Source: JADKFD01 sp964561825
GTDB lineage: Bacteria > Pseudomonadota > Gammaproteobacteria > Xanthomonadales > SZUA-5
Length of the DNA stretch: 5,469 nt
Direction: 5' to 3'
NCBI GenBank assembly: GCA_964561825.1
Contig: CAZLSB010000267.1
Location: forward strand, 1-5,469
Positions 1 to 5,357 of this stretch are shown here, piece by piece; the stretch's first letter is position 1, and each line of letters begins with the position of its first letter. A model generated the notes under the pieces. That model was given only the letters and a program-made list of their open reading frames with translations. It did not search any database and was not told the origin of the DNA. Both the position numbers and the translations under genes were made by a program.

Positions 1-392
1 GCCTGCGCCTGCTGCAGCACCCATTCTGGCTGCGGATTGTCGCCGCAACGCGCCAACATACGATCCACCGCCCACATCAAATTGACCGCCGTTGGCCGTG
101 CCGCGCGTAAGCGTTGCGCGGCCGCCCGAAACGCCAGTTGTTGCTCAGCGATGGTCAATGTCGCTGTGGCGCGCGCCGCGAGCACCAAGCCATACGCCGC
201 AGCGATACCAATGGCCGGTGCGCCGCGCACAATCAACGCGCGAATCGCGTCGACCACGGCGTCTGCATCGGGCATGGGCAACCAGCTGCTGGTTTGTGGC
301 AATAAACGCTGGTCGAGCAAGCTCAATCCGGTAGCGTCAAAACGCAGCGCGCGGACGCGGTCGAATGGGGATAACAACTCAATCACTGACAT
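1..392 (-). CDS. mtnA: S-methyl-5-thioribose-1-phosphate isomerase, N-terminal part (runs off left edge)
   Basis: Reading the minus strand from ATG at 392-390 gives 130 complete codons, open to the window edge. The protein begins MSVIELLSPFDRVRALRFD and carries the family motifs VRGAPAIGIAAAYGL (about residues 55-69) and RPTAVNLMWAVDRM (about 99-112), both typical of the N-terminal half of MtnA. MtnA isomerises 5-methylthioribose-1-phosphate to methylthioribulose-1-phosphate in the cytosolic methionine salvage pathway. The family is usually around 340-360 residues, so a bit over one third is present; the catalytic Cys and Asp of the C-terminal half lie outside the window. The start is supported by a GAGG Shine-Dalgarno (complement of 398-401) five bases upstream. 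The related eIF2B-alpha-like family is less likely given the motif match. The gene is divergent from the GntR-type regulator at 500. Confidence 0.93.
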   Translation of the reverse strand, partial: MSVIELLSPFDRVRALRFDATGLSLLDQRLLPQTSSWLPMPDADAVVDAIRALIVRGAPAIGIAAAYGLVLAARATATLTIAEQQLAFRAAAQRLRAARPTAVNLMWAVDRMLARCGDNPQPEWVLQQAQ

Positions 393-443
393 TGAAGCCT
401 CAAATGGATGCGCGAATCGATCAGCATGGACGATTGCGGATGA

Positions 444-472
444 ATTAATGTTATATCTTTAGGTGAAGTCAA
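444..472 (-). promoter_or_regulatory. candidate sigma70-type promoter for mtnA
   Basis: On the minus strand there is a -35-like TTGACT (complement of 467-472), a 17-base spacer and a -10-like ATTAAT (complement of 444-449). Transcription would begin near 437 and leave a leader of about 45 bases before the mtnA ATG. The -35 matches consensus at 5 of 6 positions, the -10 at only 4 of 6. The assignment rests on spacing and position and is unproven. The spacer contains the 9-mer GTTATATCT that recurs downstream of the regulator gene. Confidence 0.4.
450..458 (+). promoter_or_regulatory. candidate operator half-site GTTATATCT (copy 1)
   Basis: The 9-mer GTTATATCT occurs here, in the mtnA/GntR divergent intergenic region, and again at 1371-1379 just beyond the GntR gene. 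Both copies follow an AT-rich AATT/AAT context. HutC-type GntR regulators usually bind short AT-rich sites with a GT..TA..AC pattern close to their own gene, so these may be recognition sites. This is an inference from position and recurrence only. Confidence 0.25.
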
Positions 473-499
473 GTTCCGCTTATTCCTGGGCTAATTAAA

Positions 500-1279
500 A
501 TGCGTGCCTTTAATGCTGACGACCGCGCCAGTTTGCGGACTGATCAACCGGCGCCCTTGTATCACCAGTTGTATCTGGTGGTGAAGCACAAGATCGAGGG
601 TGGCGATCTCAGACAAGGTGCCCTTGTGCCGGCCGAGAAAGACATCGCCACCTACTTTGGGATATCGCGCATCACCGTCAAACGCGCGCTCGACGATTTG
701 GAAGCAGAGGGATATGTATCGAGGCACCGCGGCCGCGGCACGCATGTCACCTATAAATACGAGCCAAAAGTCGTCCGCGCGCCGTTGAACAATATGCTGG
801 AGAGTCTTGCGGTGATGGGCCGCGAGACGCAAGTACGATTGATCGAGTTTGCTCGGGTCACCCCGCCGCCGGTGGTCGCTGATGCGCTGCGCATTGGCAC
901 CGAGCAACTGGTTGAACGCGCTATCCGCTTGCGCCTCACAGAAGGTTTGCCGTTTGCGCACTATGTCAGTTGGACCATACAGATCGGCCCGGGGCTAGAT
1001 CAGGAAGGGCTCAAGACCACCAGCCGGCTTGACCTTTTTCGTCGTCTAGGAATCCACTTGAAGGAGGTCGATCAGGTGATCACTGCGATAGCCGCTGATA
1101 CCACGATGGCGCAACGATTAGTGGTGCGAGTGGGCGATCCGCTGCTGCAGGTGATCCGTATTGCCTGCGATCAGCGCAATCGTCCCATTGACTATTTGGT
1201 CGGCAGCTATCGGCCGGATCGCTTTCAATACCATATGAAAATGTCCGCTTCCGACGTCATGGTCCGCGGCAAAACTTGA
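500..1279 (+). CDS. GntR-family transcriptional regulator, HutC subfamily (wHTH + UTRA)
   Basis: A 259-residue cytosolic DNA-binding regulator. The N-terminal winged helix (about residues 18-84) has the family signature: PLYHQL, then LVPAEKDIATYFGISRITVK and RALDDLEAEGYVSRHRGRGT. The rest (about 95-246) fits a UTRA effector-binding domain, including LVERAIRLRLTEGLPFAHYVS and the terminal YLVGSYRPDRFQYHMKM. The length is normal for the subfamily (about 235-260). HutC-type proteins are usually repressors released by a small metabolite such as urocanate, an amino sugar or another sugar derivative; the ligand cannot be read from the sequence. ATG 500 is the only sensible start, although its upstream bases (GGG at 488-490) make only a weak Shine-Dalgarno. 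It is divergent from mtnA and has no co-directional partner, so its target is unclear; autoregulation and control of mtnA are the obvious candidates. Confidence 0.9.
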   Translation: MRAFNADDRASLRTDQPAPLYHQLYLVVKHKIEGGDLRQGALVPAEKDIATYFGISRITVKRALDDLEAEGYVSRHRGRGTHVTYKYEPKVVRAPLNNMLESLAVMGRETQVRLIEFARVTPPPVVADALRIGTEQLVERAIRLRLTEGLPFAHYVSWTIQIGPGLDQEGLKTTSRLDLFRRLGIHLKEVDQVITAIAADTTMAQRLVVRVGDPLLQVIRIACDQRNRPIDYLVGSYRPDRFQYHMKMSASDVMVRGKT

Positions 1280-1367
1280 GGCTTTTCCGCAGGCTGGCTG
1301 AAAAGTTCTGCACAGCGGCGAGGCCGCATCCGTGGCGCATTCCGGATTGTCAATAGAAACCAAGCGA

Positions 1368-1396
1368 ATTGTTATATCTCATTGATTAATAACGAT
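1368..1396. promoter_or_regulatory. AT-rich dyad containing GTTATATCT copy 2
   Basis: The arms ATTGTTAT (1368-1375) and ATAACGAT (1389-1396) are inverted repeats matching at 7 of 8 positions. Their centres are 21 bp apart, two helical turns, as expected for a dimeric regulator binding one DNA face. The left arm overlaps the second copy of GTTATATCT. It starts about 90 bp after the GntR stop. It could be an operator for the regulator, or part of an AT-rich unwinding region beside the DnaA boxes that begin about 66 bp further on. The sequence does not decide between these. Confidence 0.35.
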
Positions 1397-1417
1397 ACAC
1401 GCATGCTGGCGAGAGTC

Positions 1418-1436
1418 TCACCGAGAGGTCACCGAG
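1418..1436 (+). repeat. two 8-bp direct repeats TCACCGAG, 11-bp spacing
   Basis: TCACCGAG occurs at 1418-1425 and 1429-1436, an 11-bp period (about one helical turn), between the AT-rich dyad and DnaA-box cluster I. Helically phased short direct repeats are a common feature of initiator-binding regions, but two copies are too few to call iterons. Confidence 0.4.
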
Positions 1437-1461
1437 GCTGCAACCACGGGCCTTTTGAGGC

Positions 1462-1510
1462 TTGTCCCCAAGCTCATCCACAAGCTTATCCACAGGCAAT
1501 GTGGATAAGC
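1462..1510. other. DnaA-box cluster I (two perfect boxes plus two degenerate, 12-bp phased)
   Basis: Perfect DnaA 9-mers occur at 1486-1494 (TTATCCACA, plus) and 1500-1508 (same box, minus). They face each other across GGCAA and form an 11-bp perfect inverted repeat (GCTTATCCACA at 1484-1494 with its complement at 1500-1510). Two weaker box-like 9-mers, TTGTCCCCA (1462-1470) and TCATCCACA (1474-1482), precede them on the plus strand. The three plus-strand units start exactly 12 bp apart (1462, 1474, 1486) and are framed by AAG/CTT-type bases. TTATCCACA is the high-affinity site of the initiator DnaA, so this is a strong DnaA-binding cluster. Whether it works as an origin or as a titration/regulatory site is inference. 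Confidence 0.75.
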
Positions 1511-1532
1511 AGCAAGATCGCTGGACTGGCAA

Positions 1533-1582
1533 TGACTTAGCGCATTTCGCTGAGCCTGAGTTGAGAAGTCAGCGCTAAGTCA
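1533..1582. repeat. 11-bp perfect inverted repeat, 28-base spacer
   Basis: TGACTTAGCGC at 1533-1543 is matched by its exact complement at 1572-1582. The spacer carries CTGAG at 1550-1554 and 1556-1560 and the related TTGAG at 1561-1565. The repeat lies 22 bp right of DnaA-box cluster I. No poly-T tract follows, so an intrinsic terminator is unlikely. A cruciform or the binding site of an unknown dimer are possible readings. Confidence 0.55.
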
Positions 1583-1836
1583 ACCATTAAACTTTGTAAT
1601 CGCAGCCAGCAGACTGGTGCTTGACAACAGCCCGGTGACGCTGGTCTCAATTTCGCTTTTGCACAGCATGAGGATGAGGCCAAAGGATTTTTCACAGCTT
1701 TGCTGCGGGCCCTGAAGTCAATTTGCATGCCATTGTTTTGTATGGACTTTATTATTCTGACCACAGACTAACCGGATTGCCCGCGAAGGCGTCCTGACGC
1801 GATTTCTGAGGTGCTCAAGGAAGCCGGTGCACAGGG

Positions 1837-1859
1837 TTATCCACACCTTGTGTGGATAA
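1837..1859. other. DnaA-box pair II (two perfect boxes, head-to-head)
   Basis: TTATCCACA at 1837-1845 (plus) and the same box at 1851-1859 (minus) face each other across CCTTG, giving 10-bp perfect inverted arms. The geometry (9-mer, 5-bp spacer, inverted 9-mer) is identical to that of the perfect pair in cluster I, exactly 351 bp upstream. A looser match to the DnaA consensus, TTTTTCACA, lies between them at 1688-1696. Confidence 0.75.
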
Positions 1860-1889
1860 TCTTGAAAACCTCAGGATGGGACGATTGAT

Positions 1890-2150
1890 TGGGTCTTTCA
1901 GCCCTCGTCTGGTCCGCCTGTGGCAGACGTAGCGCGGCTCGGTGTGCGCGCGTGACTTTGCATTGCGCGAGAAGGCCGTTCGCGCCGGCGGCCGCGGCTC
2001 CTTGCGCGAGCCCCAGCAGCGCGCTGGGCGCTGGGCGCATCGCGTACCCACATCAAGAGCAAGCCCGAGCTTGGCCGACGCGAGGACCCGGCCTACCACG
2101 GCTAGAAAGCCCAGTCGGACGGGGGAGTGCCGTATCAAACCTCGTCCGCT
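1890..2150. other. GC-rich, hairpin-dense non-coding block
   Basis: From about 1890 the composition shifts to very GC-rich sequence with many short inverted repeats: GTCTG/CAGAC across about 1908-1929, GCGCGA/TCGCGC across about 1965-1985, GGCTC/GAGCC at 1996-2012 and CCCAGC/GCTGGG at 2012-2028. A tandem GCGCTGG unit repeats at 2021-2038. Overlapping open frames on both strands (minus 1815-2138 and 1837-2040, plus 1889-2179) have arginine- and alanine-rich translations typical of GC-rich non-coding DNA. It could be a dispersed chromosomal repeat or an uncharacterised structured RNA; I recognise no known RNA family. Confidence 0.4.
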
Positions 2151-2156
2151 ATGAGC

Positions 2157-3347
2157 TCAGCGCCGAACTTCAGCGATGAACCCTTTCAGGTATTCGGTCT
2201 CCGGCATTGCCGGGTGAATTGGGTGGTCGGCCGACTGGCCTAAGCGTCGCAACACGCGCAGATGCATACCCAAAACGCGCGCCGCGCGGTTCAGGCCGTC
2301 CAGCAGTGCTTCGGCGCTGTAATGATGCGAACACGAACAACTGACGATTAATCCACCATCCACCACCAGACGCAAAGCCGCCTCATTGATGCGACGGTAG
2401 GCCAGAGCCCCTTGTTCGGCGTCTTTTTTGCGTTTGATAAAGGCCGGCGGGTCAACGATGACCACGTCAAAGCGTTCCGCGCGATCGCGCAAGGTCTTGC
2501 ATGCATCAAAAGCATCGGCCTGCATACACGTCACTCGCTCGCCCACGCCACTGCCCTGCGCGTTGCGCTGCACACTGGCCAAAGCCGCTGCCGAACTGTC
2601 CACGCACAACGCGCTTTTTGCGCCATGGCGCGCGGCACACACGCCCCAGCCTCCGCCATAACTGAATAAGTCGAGCACGCGCGCGCCGTCGACCAATGGC
2701 AGCAATGCCGCTCGATTATCACGCTGATCGTAGAACCAGCCGGTCTTTTGCCCGGTCAGTGGCGCGATACCAAAACGCGCGCCGTTTTCTTCGATCCAAA
2801 TCGGTTCTTGGACATCGCCAAAGGCGACGACATTCTCGCGCGGTAGCCCTTCTAATTCGCGACCGGCGGCGTCGTTTCGCCAAATTAACGATTCGATCCC
2901 CGGCAGACCTTGCAGAATCAGCCGCAATTCGTCTTGCAAAGCATCCATGCCACAGGTGCCCAGTTGCGCGCACAACACCGGCCCGTAACGATCCACCACC
3001 AGCCCTGGCAGCCCGTCACTTTCGCCGAACACTAATCGTCCAAACTCACTGATCCCCAACCGTAGTCGCAGCGCAAGGGCTGAGGCAATGCGCGTTCGGA
3101 GCCAAGTTCGCAGATCAAAACCATTCGCCGGCGTACCCAGCAAACGTCCGGCAATCAGCACATTAGGATTGACGTAGGCGACACCCAGGCTGATCGATTT
3201 GGCGCTGACGATTTCTACACATTCACCCGGCGTGAGCCCAAGCGCCCCCAGTTTGCCTTCGAATTCATTGGCGTAAATCCAGGCATGGCCCAGCCGTAAA
3301 CGACGCTCAGCATCGGGTTGCAGGCGCAGCGAACGCATTGCGGACAT
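2157..3347 (-). CDS. rlmI: class I SAM-dependent 23S rRNA methyltransferase, RlmI type
   Basis: The protein has 396 residues, the length of E. coli RlmI (YccW), which methylates C1962 of 23S rRNA to m5C on the naked large-subunit RNA. An N-terminal PUA-like RNA-binding domain spans about residues 5-70 (LRLGHAWIYANEFEG). A middle segment includes FGESDGLPGLVVDRYG (107-122) and QKTGWFYDQRDNRA (200-213). The Rossmann methyltransferase domain shows motif I VLDLFSYGGGWGV (224-236), the acidic residue D250 after strand 2 (likely SAM ribose), motif IV DPPAF (299-303) and motif VI SCSCSHH (336-342). C339 aligns with the single catalytic Cys of RlmI. The C-terminus QSADHPIHPAMPETEYLKGF is also family-typical. 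ATG 3347 is chosen; M4 (3338) is an alternative, and neither has a clear Shine-Dalgarno. It is transcribed away from the amylase and converges on the DnaA-box gap. The exact target base is assigned by family only. Confidence 0.9.
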   Translation of the reverse strand: MSAMRSLRLQPDAERRLRLGHAWIYANEFEGKLGALGLTPGECVEIVSAKSISLGVAYVNPNVLIAGRLLGTPANGFDLRTWLRTRIASALALRLRLGISEFGRLVFGESDGLPGLVVDRYGPVLCAQLGTCGMDALQDELRLILQGLPGIESLIWRNDAAGRELEGLPRENVVAFGDVQEPIWIEENGARFGIAPLTGQKTGWFYDQRDNRAALLPLVDGARVLDLFSYGGGWGVCAARHGAKSALCVDSSAAALASVQRNAQGSGVGERVTCMQADAFDACKTLRDRAERFDVVIVDPPAFIKRKKDAEQGALAYRRINEAALRLVVDGGLIVSCSCSHHYSAEALLDGLNRAARVLGMHLRVLRRLGQSADHPIHPAMPETEYLKGFIAEVRR

Positions 3348-3372
3348 ATCAGGATCGCCAAGAGACTAGGCC

Positions 3373-3394
3373 GCGCAGTTTAGTGGAACTGCGC
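3373..3394. repeat. 8-bp perfect inverted repeat upstream of rlmI
   Basis: GCGCAGTT (3373-3380) and AACTGCGC (3387-3394) form a perfect 8-bp stem with a 6-base loop, 26 bp upstream of the rlmI start. On the plus strand TTTC follows, too short for a good intrinsic terminator. It may be an operator or a hairpin in the rlmI leader. Confidence 0.45.
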
Positions 3395-3506
3395 TTTCAA
3401 GTTTGTCGTGCAGGTGGTTCAGGGTGCAAGTCAAACTGAGGTGGGCTGTGAGCCAACAGCGTCACCGCGAGGCCTGCTCGGCGCCCAGCAGATTCGACAG
3501 GGGGGA

Positions 3507-3546
3507 CCAGACAGCGCAGTCTGGTGGGTCGGCGCTGTGCGCTGAC
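3507..3546 (+). other. two adjacent hairpins ahead of the strong SD at 3563
   Basis: Hairpin A: CCAGAC (3507-3512) pairs with GTCTGG (3519-3524) around a 6-base loop. Hairpin B: GTCGGCGC (3528-3535) pairs with GCGCTGAC (3539-3546) through 8 pairs (one G-T) and a 3-base loop. The base of hairpin B is only 16 bases before GGAGGAG (3563-3569). In a plus-strand transcript these would be stable leader structures. No known riboswitch signature is recognised. Confidence 0.4.
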
Positions 3547-3562
3547 GCTTTTCCTGCATAGT

Positions 3563-3576
3563 GGAGGAGAAGCATG
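3563..3576 (+). promoter_or_regulatory. strong Shine-Dalgarno and upstream in-frame ATG
   Basis: GGAGGAG at 3563-3569 lies four bases before ATG 3574, the best ribosome-binding site in the window. The reading frame from 3574 is open and in frame with the amylase, so translation from here would add 80 residues ahead of the signal peptide. Either the annotated N-terminus begins here, or this start drives a leader or remnant peptide. The hydrophobic export signal begins only at residue 81, which argues against 3574 as the start of the functional secreted enzyme. Confidence 0.45.
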
Positions 3577-3648
3577 CGATCACTCATTGATTCGTCATTG
3601 CCAGCGTCCTTTTTCGGCCCGAACATGCACGCGGATGAACCCCATCAG

Positions 3649-3690
3649 GCTCGTCTTTGCGAGGGAGCCTTGGCGACCGCGGCAATCCAG
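3649..3690 (+). repeat. degenerate copy of a dispersed 'CGTCATTGCGAGG...GGCAATCCAG' repeat
   Basis: The segment contains CGTCTTTGCGAGGGAGCC (3652-3669), then GGCGACCGCGGCAATCCAG (3672-3690). This follows the layout of a palindromic repeat scattered through many proteobacterial genomes, whose left half reads near CGTCATTGCGAGG and right half near GCGACGCGGCAATCCAG. The match is imperfect, as expected for an old copy. It sits between the strong-SD ATG at 3574 and the preferred amylase start at 3814, suggesting that this stretch was insertion-prone leader DNA rather than conserved coding sequence. Family recognition is from memory and unverified. Confidence 0.45.
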
Positions 3691-3801
3691 GGACGTTCGC
3701 CCAGCCAACCCCTAATCGTTGAATACGATTGCAGCAACGCGCATCAGCGGCCAGCGTTTCTAAACTCTGCGTCATCGATGTTGGCGCCGGCCAACCGCAG
3801 C

Positions 3802-3806
3802 GGGAG
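3802..3806 (+). promoter_or_regulatory. Shine-Dalgarno for the preferred amylase start
   Basis: GGGAG ends seven bases before GTG 3814. The GTG is followed directly by a typical signal peptide, so this site decides the start chosen for the amylase. Confidence 0.55.
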
Positions 3807-3813
3807 TGTTGCC

Positions 3814-5217
3814 GTGAACTACAAAACACTGCTTTGTTTGGTTCTAATGCTGTGCGCCCCGCGTCTGCTCACGGCCCAGGCGATCTTGCATGCGTTTAAC
3901 TGGACCTATGCCGAGGTTGCCGCGAAAGCGCCGGAAATTAAGGCGTTGGGGTATGCCAGCGTATTGGTATCGCCACCGCTAAAGTCGGAGGGTTCAGCTT
4001 GGTGGGCGCGCTATCAGCCGCAAGATTACCGGCTCATCGATAGCCCGCTCGGCAATACCGAGGACTTTCGGGCGATGGCTGCGCAGCTCAGCAGCAACGG
4101 CTTGCAGTTGTATGCCGATATCGTCGTCAATCACATGGCCAATGAGGCCGGCCAACGGCCCGACTTGAATTATCCCGGCCAACGCGTGCTGGATCGCTAC
4201 GCGTCCAATTCCGCCTATTACGAACGCCAGCGACTATTTGGCGATTTGCGCGAGAACCTGCTGACGGCCGCCGATTTTCACGAAGCGCGCTGCATCAGTG
4301 ACTACAACAATGTATTTCAGGTGCAAAACTGGCGTTTGTGTGGCGGCGCGGGTGATGCCGGCTTGCCTGACCTCAACGACCACAATCGCGTGGTCGCTCA
4401 ACAACGTGCTTACCTGCAAGCACTCAAAGATCTCGGCGTCAGCGGTTTTCGCATCGACGCCGCCAAACATATGTCGCCCAAACAACTGGCGCGCATCTTC
4501 ACGCCGGACATTCGCGCTGGCGTTTTTGTGTTTGGCGAAGTGATTACCGGCGCTGGTGTGGGTGATACCGGATACAGCTTGTATCTGGCACCGTATTTGG
4601 CCAATACCGATCACAGCGCCTACGATTTTCCATTGCACTCGGCCTTGCGTCGTGGTTTTGCTTTCGGCGGCGATTTGCGCGTGCTGAACGATCCGCTAAG
4701 CAACGGCCAAGCCCTGCAAAGCGCACGCGCGGTCACTTTCACGGTCACCCACGACATGCCCAACAACGCCATTTTCCGCGGACAGATACTGGACCCAGTC
4801 GACGAAACCCTGGCCTATGCCTACGTGCTGGGACGCCAAGGTGGCCGGCCCTTGCTGTACAGCGATCACAACGAGAGTGGCGATCGCCGTTGGCAAGACG
4901 CATACAAGCGCCCGGACCTGCGAGCGATGCTGCATTTCCACAACCAAACCCTAGGCGAAGATCAATATCAGCTCGCCTCGGCGCCTTGTTTTTTGATGTT
5001 CCGACGCGGCGCAAAGGGCGTGGTTGGCATTAATAAATGTGGCAGCGCGGTCGATATTGAGATCAACGCCAATTTCGACAAGCTCTCATGGTACACCACC
5101 TATCGCGACGTCTTGAGCGGCGCACAAATCCGCATCGACCGGCGCGACTATCGAATCACTATCCCCGCGCGCAGTGCGCGGCTATGGTTGCGCGATGATA
5201 GGAAGACCGCCGATTAA
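3814..5217 (+). CDS. secreted alpha-amylase, glycoside hydrolase family 13
   Basis: Alpha-amylases hydrolyse internal alpha-1,4 bonds of starch and glycogen outside the cytoplasm. From GTG 3814 the protein has 467 residues and opens with a signal peptide: a short basic start (MNYK), a hydrophobic core LLCLVLMLCAP and a likely cut after LLTAQA (about residue 23). The mature chain starts ILHAFNW, as in GH13 amylases. The four family regions are present: I, DIVVNH (102-107); II, GFRIDAAKH with nucleophile D215; III, FGEVITG with acid/base E242; IV, VTHD with H313-D314. WWARYQPQDYRL (63-74) and NHMANE are also typical. The tail (VGINKCGSAVDIEINANF, YRDVLSG) fits the C-terminal beta domain; no starch-binding module follows. 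GFRIDAAKHM resembles chloride-dependent, animal-type amylases, but region IV is unusual. An in-frame ATG at 3574 would add 80 residues; it is disfavoured because it buries the signal peptide. The gene is divergent from rlmI and stands alone. Confidence 0.9.
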   Translation: MNYKTLLCLVLMLCAPRLLTAQAILHAFNWTYAEVAAKAPEIKALGYASVLVSPPLKSEGSAWWARYQPQDYRLIDSPLGNTEDFRAMAAQLSSNGLQLYADIVVNHMANEAGQRPDLNYPGQRVLDRYASNSAYYERQRLFGDLRENLLTAADFHEARCISDYNNVFQVQNWRLCGGAGDAGLPDLNDHNRVVAQQRAYLQALKDLGVSGFRIDAAKHMSPKQLARIFTPDIRAGVFVFGEVITGAGVGDTGYSLYLAPYLANTDHSAYDFPLHSALRRGFAFGGDLRVLNDPLSNGQALQSARAVTFTVTHDMPNNAIFRGQILDPVDETLAYAYVLGRQGGRPLLYSDHNESGDRRWQDAYKRPDLRAMLHFHNQTLGEDQYQLASAPCFLMFRRGAKGVVGINKCGSAVDIEINANFDKLSWYTTYRDVLSGAQIRIDRRDYRITIPARSARLWLRDDRKTAD

Positions 5218-5219
5218 AC

Positions 5220-5243
5220 CTAGAAACCTCAGTTGACCGCTTC
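5220..5243 (+). repeat. 24-bp direct repeat, left copy
   Basis: This 24-bp stretch, beginning CTAGAAACCTCAGTTGACCG and ending CTTC, is repeated without mismatch at 5358-5381, exactly 138 bp further on. It begins two bases after the amylase stop codon. The identity ends sharply on both sides (bases 5219/5357 and 5244/5382 differ). The two copies bracket the long palindrome. Confidence 0.85.
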
Positions 5244-5247
5244 TAAA

Positions 5248-5357
5248 TACCCATAGCACCATGATTCTGCTGGCTTTTCAGCAAATTTCGCTCTTTCACC
5301 CATTGGGTGAAGGAGTCAAGCGGCAGAAAAGCCCAAAGAATCACGGTGCTATGGGTA
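5248..5357. mobile_element. 110-bp long imperfect palindrome, MITE/REP-like element
   Basis: The ends are inverted repeats: TACCCATAGCACC at 5248-5260 and its complement at 5345-5357, continuing after one mismatch with TGATTCT (5262-5268), then after three mismatches with GGCTTTTC (5272-5279, partner 5326-5333). The centre is a second stem, TTCACCCA (5295-5302) against TGGGTGAA (5304-5311), extended outward by CTC/GAG with a T-G pair. The whole segment could fold into one long hairpin. It has no coding capacity and is flanked by exact 24-bp direct repeats, which suggests a small non-autonomous transposable or REP-family unit mobilised by a protein encoded elsewhere. In RNA it could terminate or protect the amylase transcript. 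The family is not recognised, and 24 bp would be unusually long for a target-site duplication. Confidence 0.55.

Larger units (their letters stand above)
1280..2156. other. long non-coding gap between convergent genes, rich in DnaA boxes and repeats
   Basis: No convincing coding sequence is seen on either strand here. The small open frames inside (a minus-strand one at 1537-1764 and overlapping ones at 1815-2179) show no family resemblance, and several overlap each other on both strands of GC-rich DNA. The gap contains a dyad near 1382, 8-bp direct repeats at 1418-1436, DnaA-box cluster I (1462-1510), an 11-bp inverted repeat (1533-1582), a degenerate box TTTTTCACA at 1688-1696, an AT-richer stretch around 1735-1760, DnaA-box pair II (1837-1859) and a GC-rich hairpin-dense block from about 1890. 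Together these resemble replication-control DNA rather than a simple spacer. Confidence 0.7.

Noticed and set aside
1282..1305. CTTTTC/GAAAAG inverted repeat just after the GntR stop as an intrinsic terminator.
   Set aside because: The stem is short and AT-rich with a 12-base loop and no following T-run, unlike a rho-independent terminator.
1537..1764. Open frame of 75 residues on the minus strand in the DnaA-box gap.
   Set aside because: It shows no family resemblance and no good start signal, and it runs across most of the 11-bp inverted repeat; it is most likely chance.
1864..1874. GAAAACCTCAG shares AAACCTCAG with the 24-bp repeat behind the amylase.
   Set aside because: The identity stops after nine bases and the flanks differ, so chance is adequate.
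1815..2138. Open frame of 107 residues on the minus strand.
   Set aside because: It overlaps other frames on both strands in GC-rich DNA, is arginine-rich without any recognised motif, has no clear ribosome-binding site, and runs through DnaA-box pair II.
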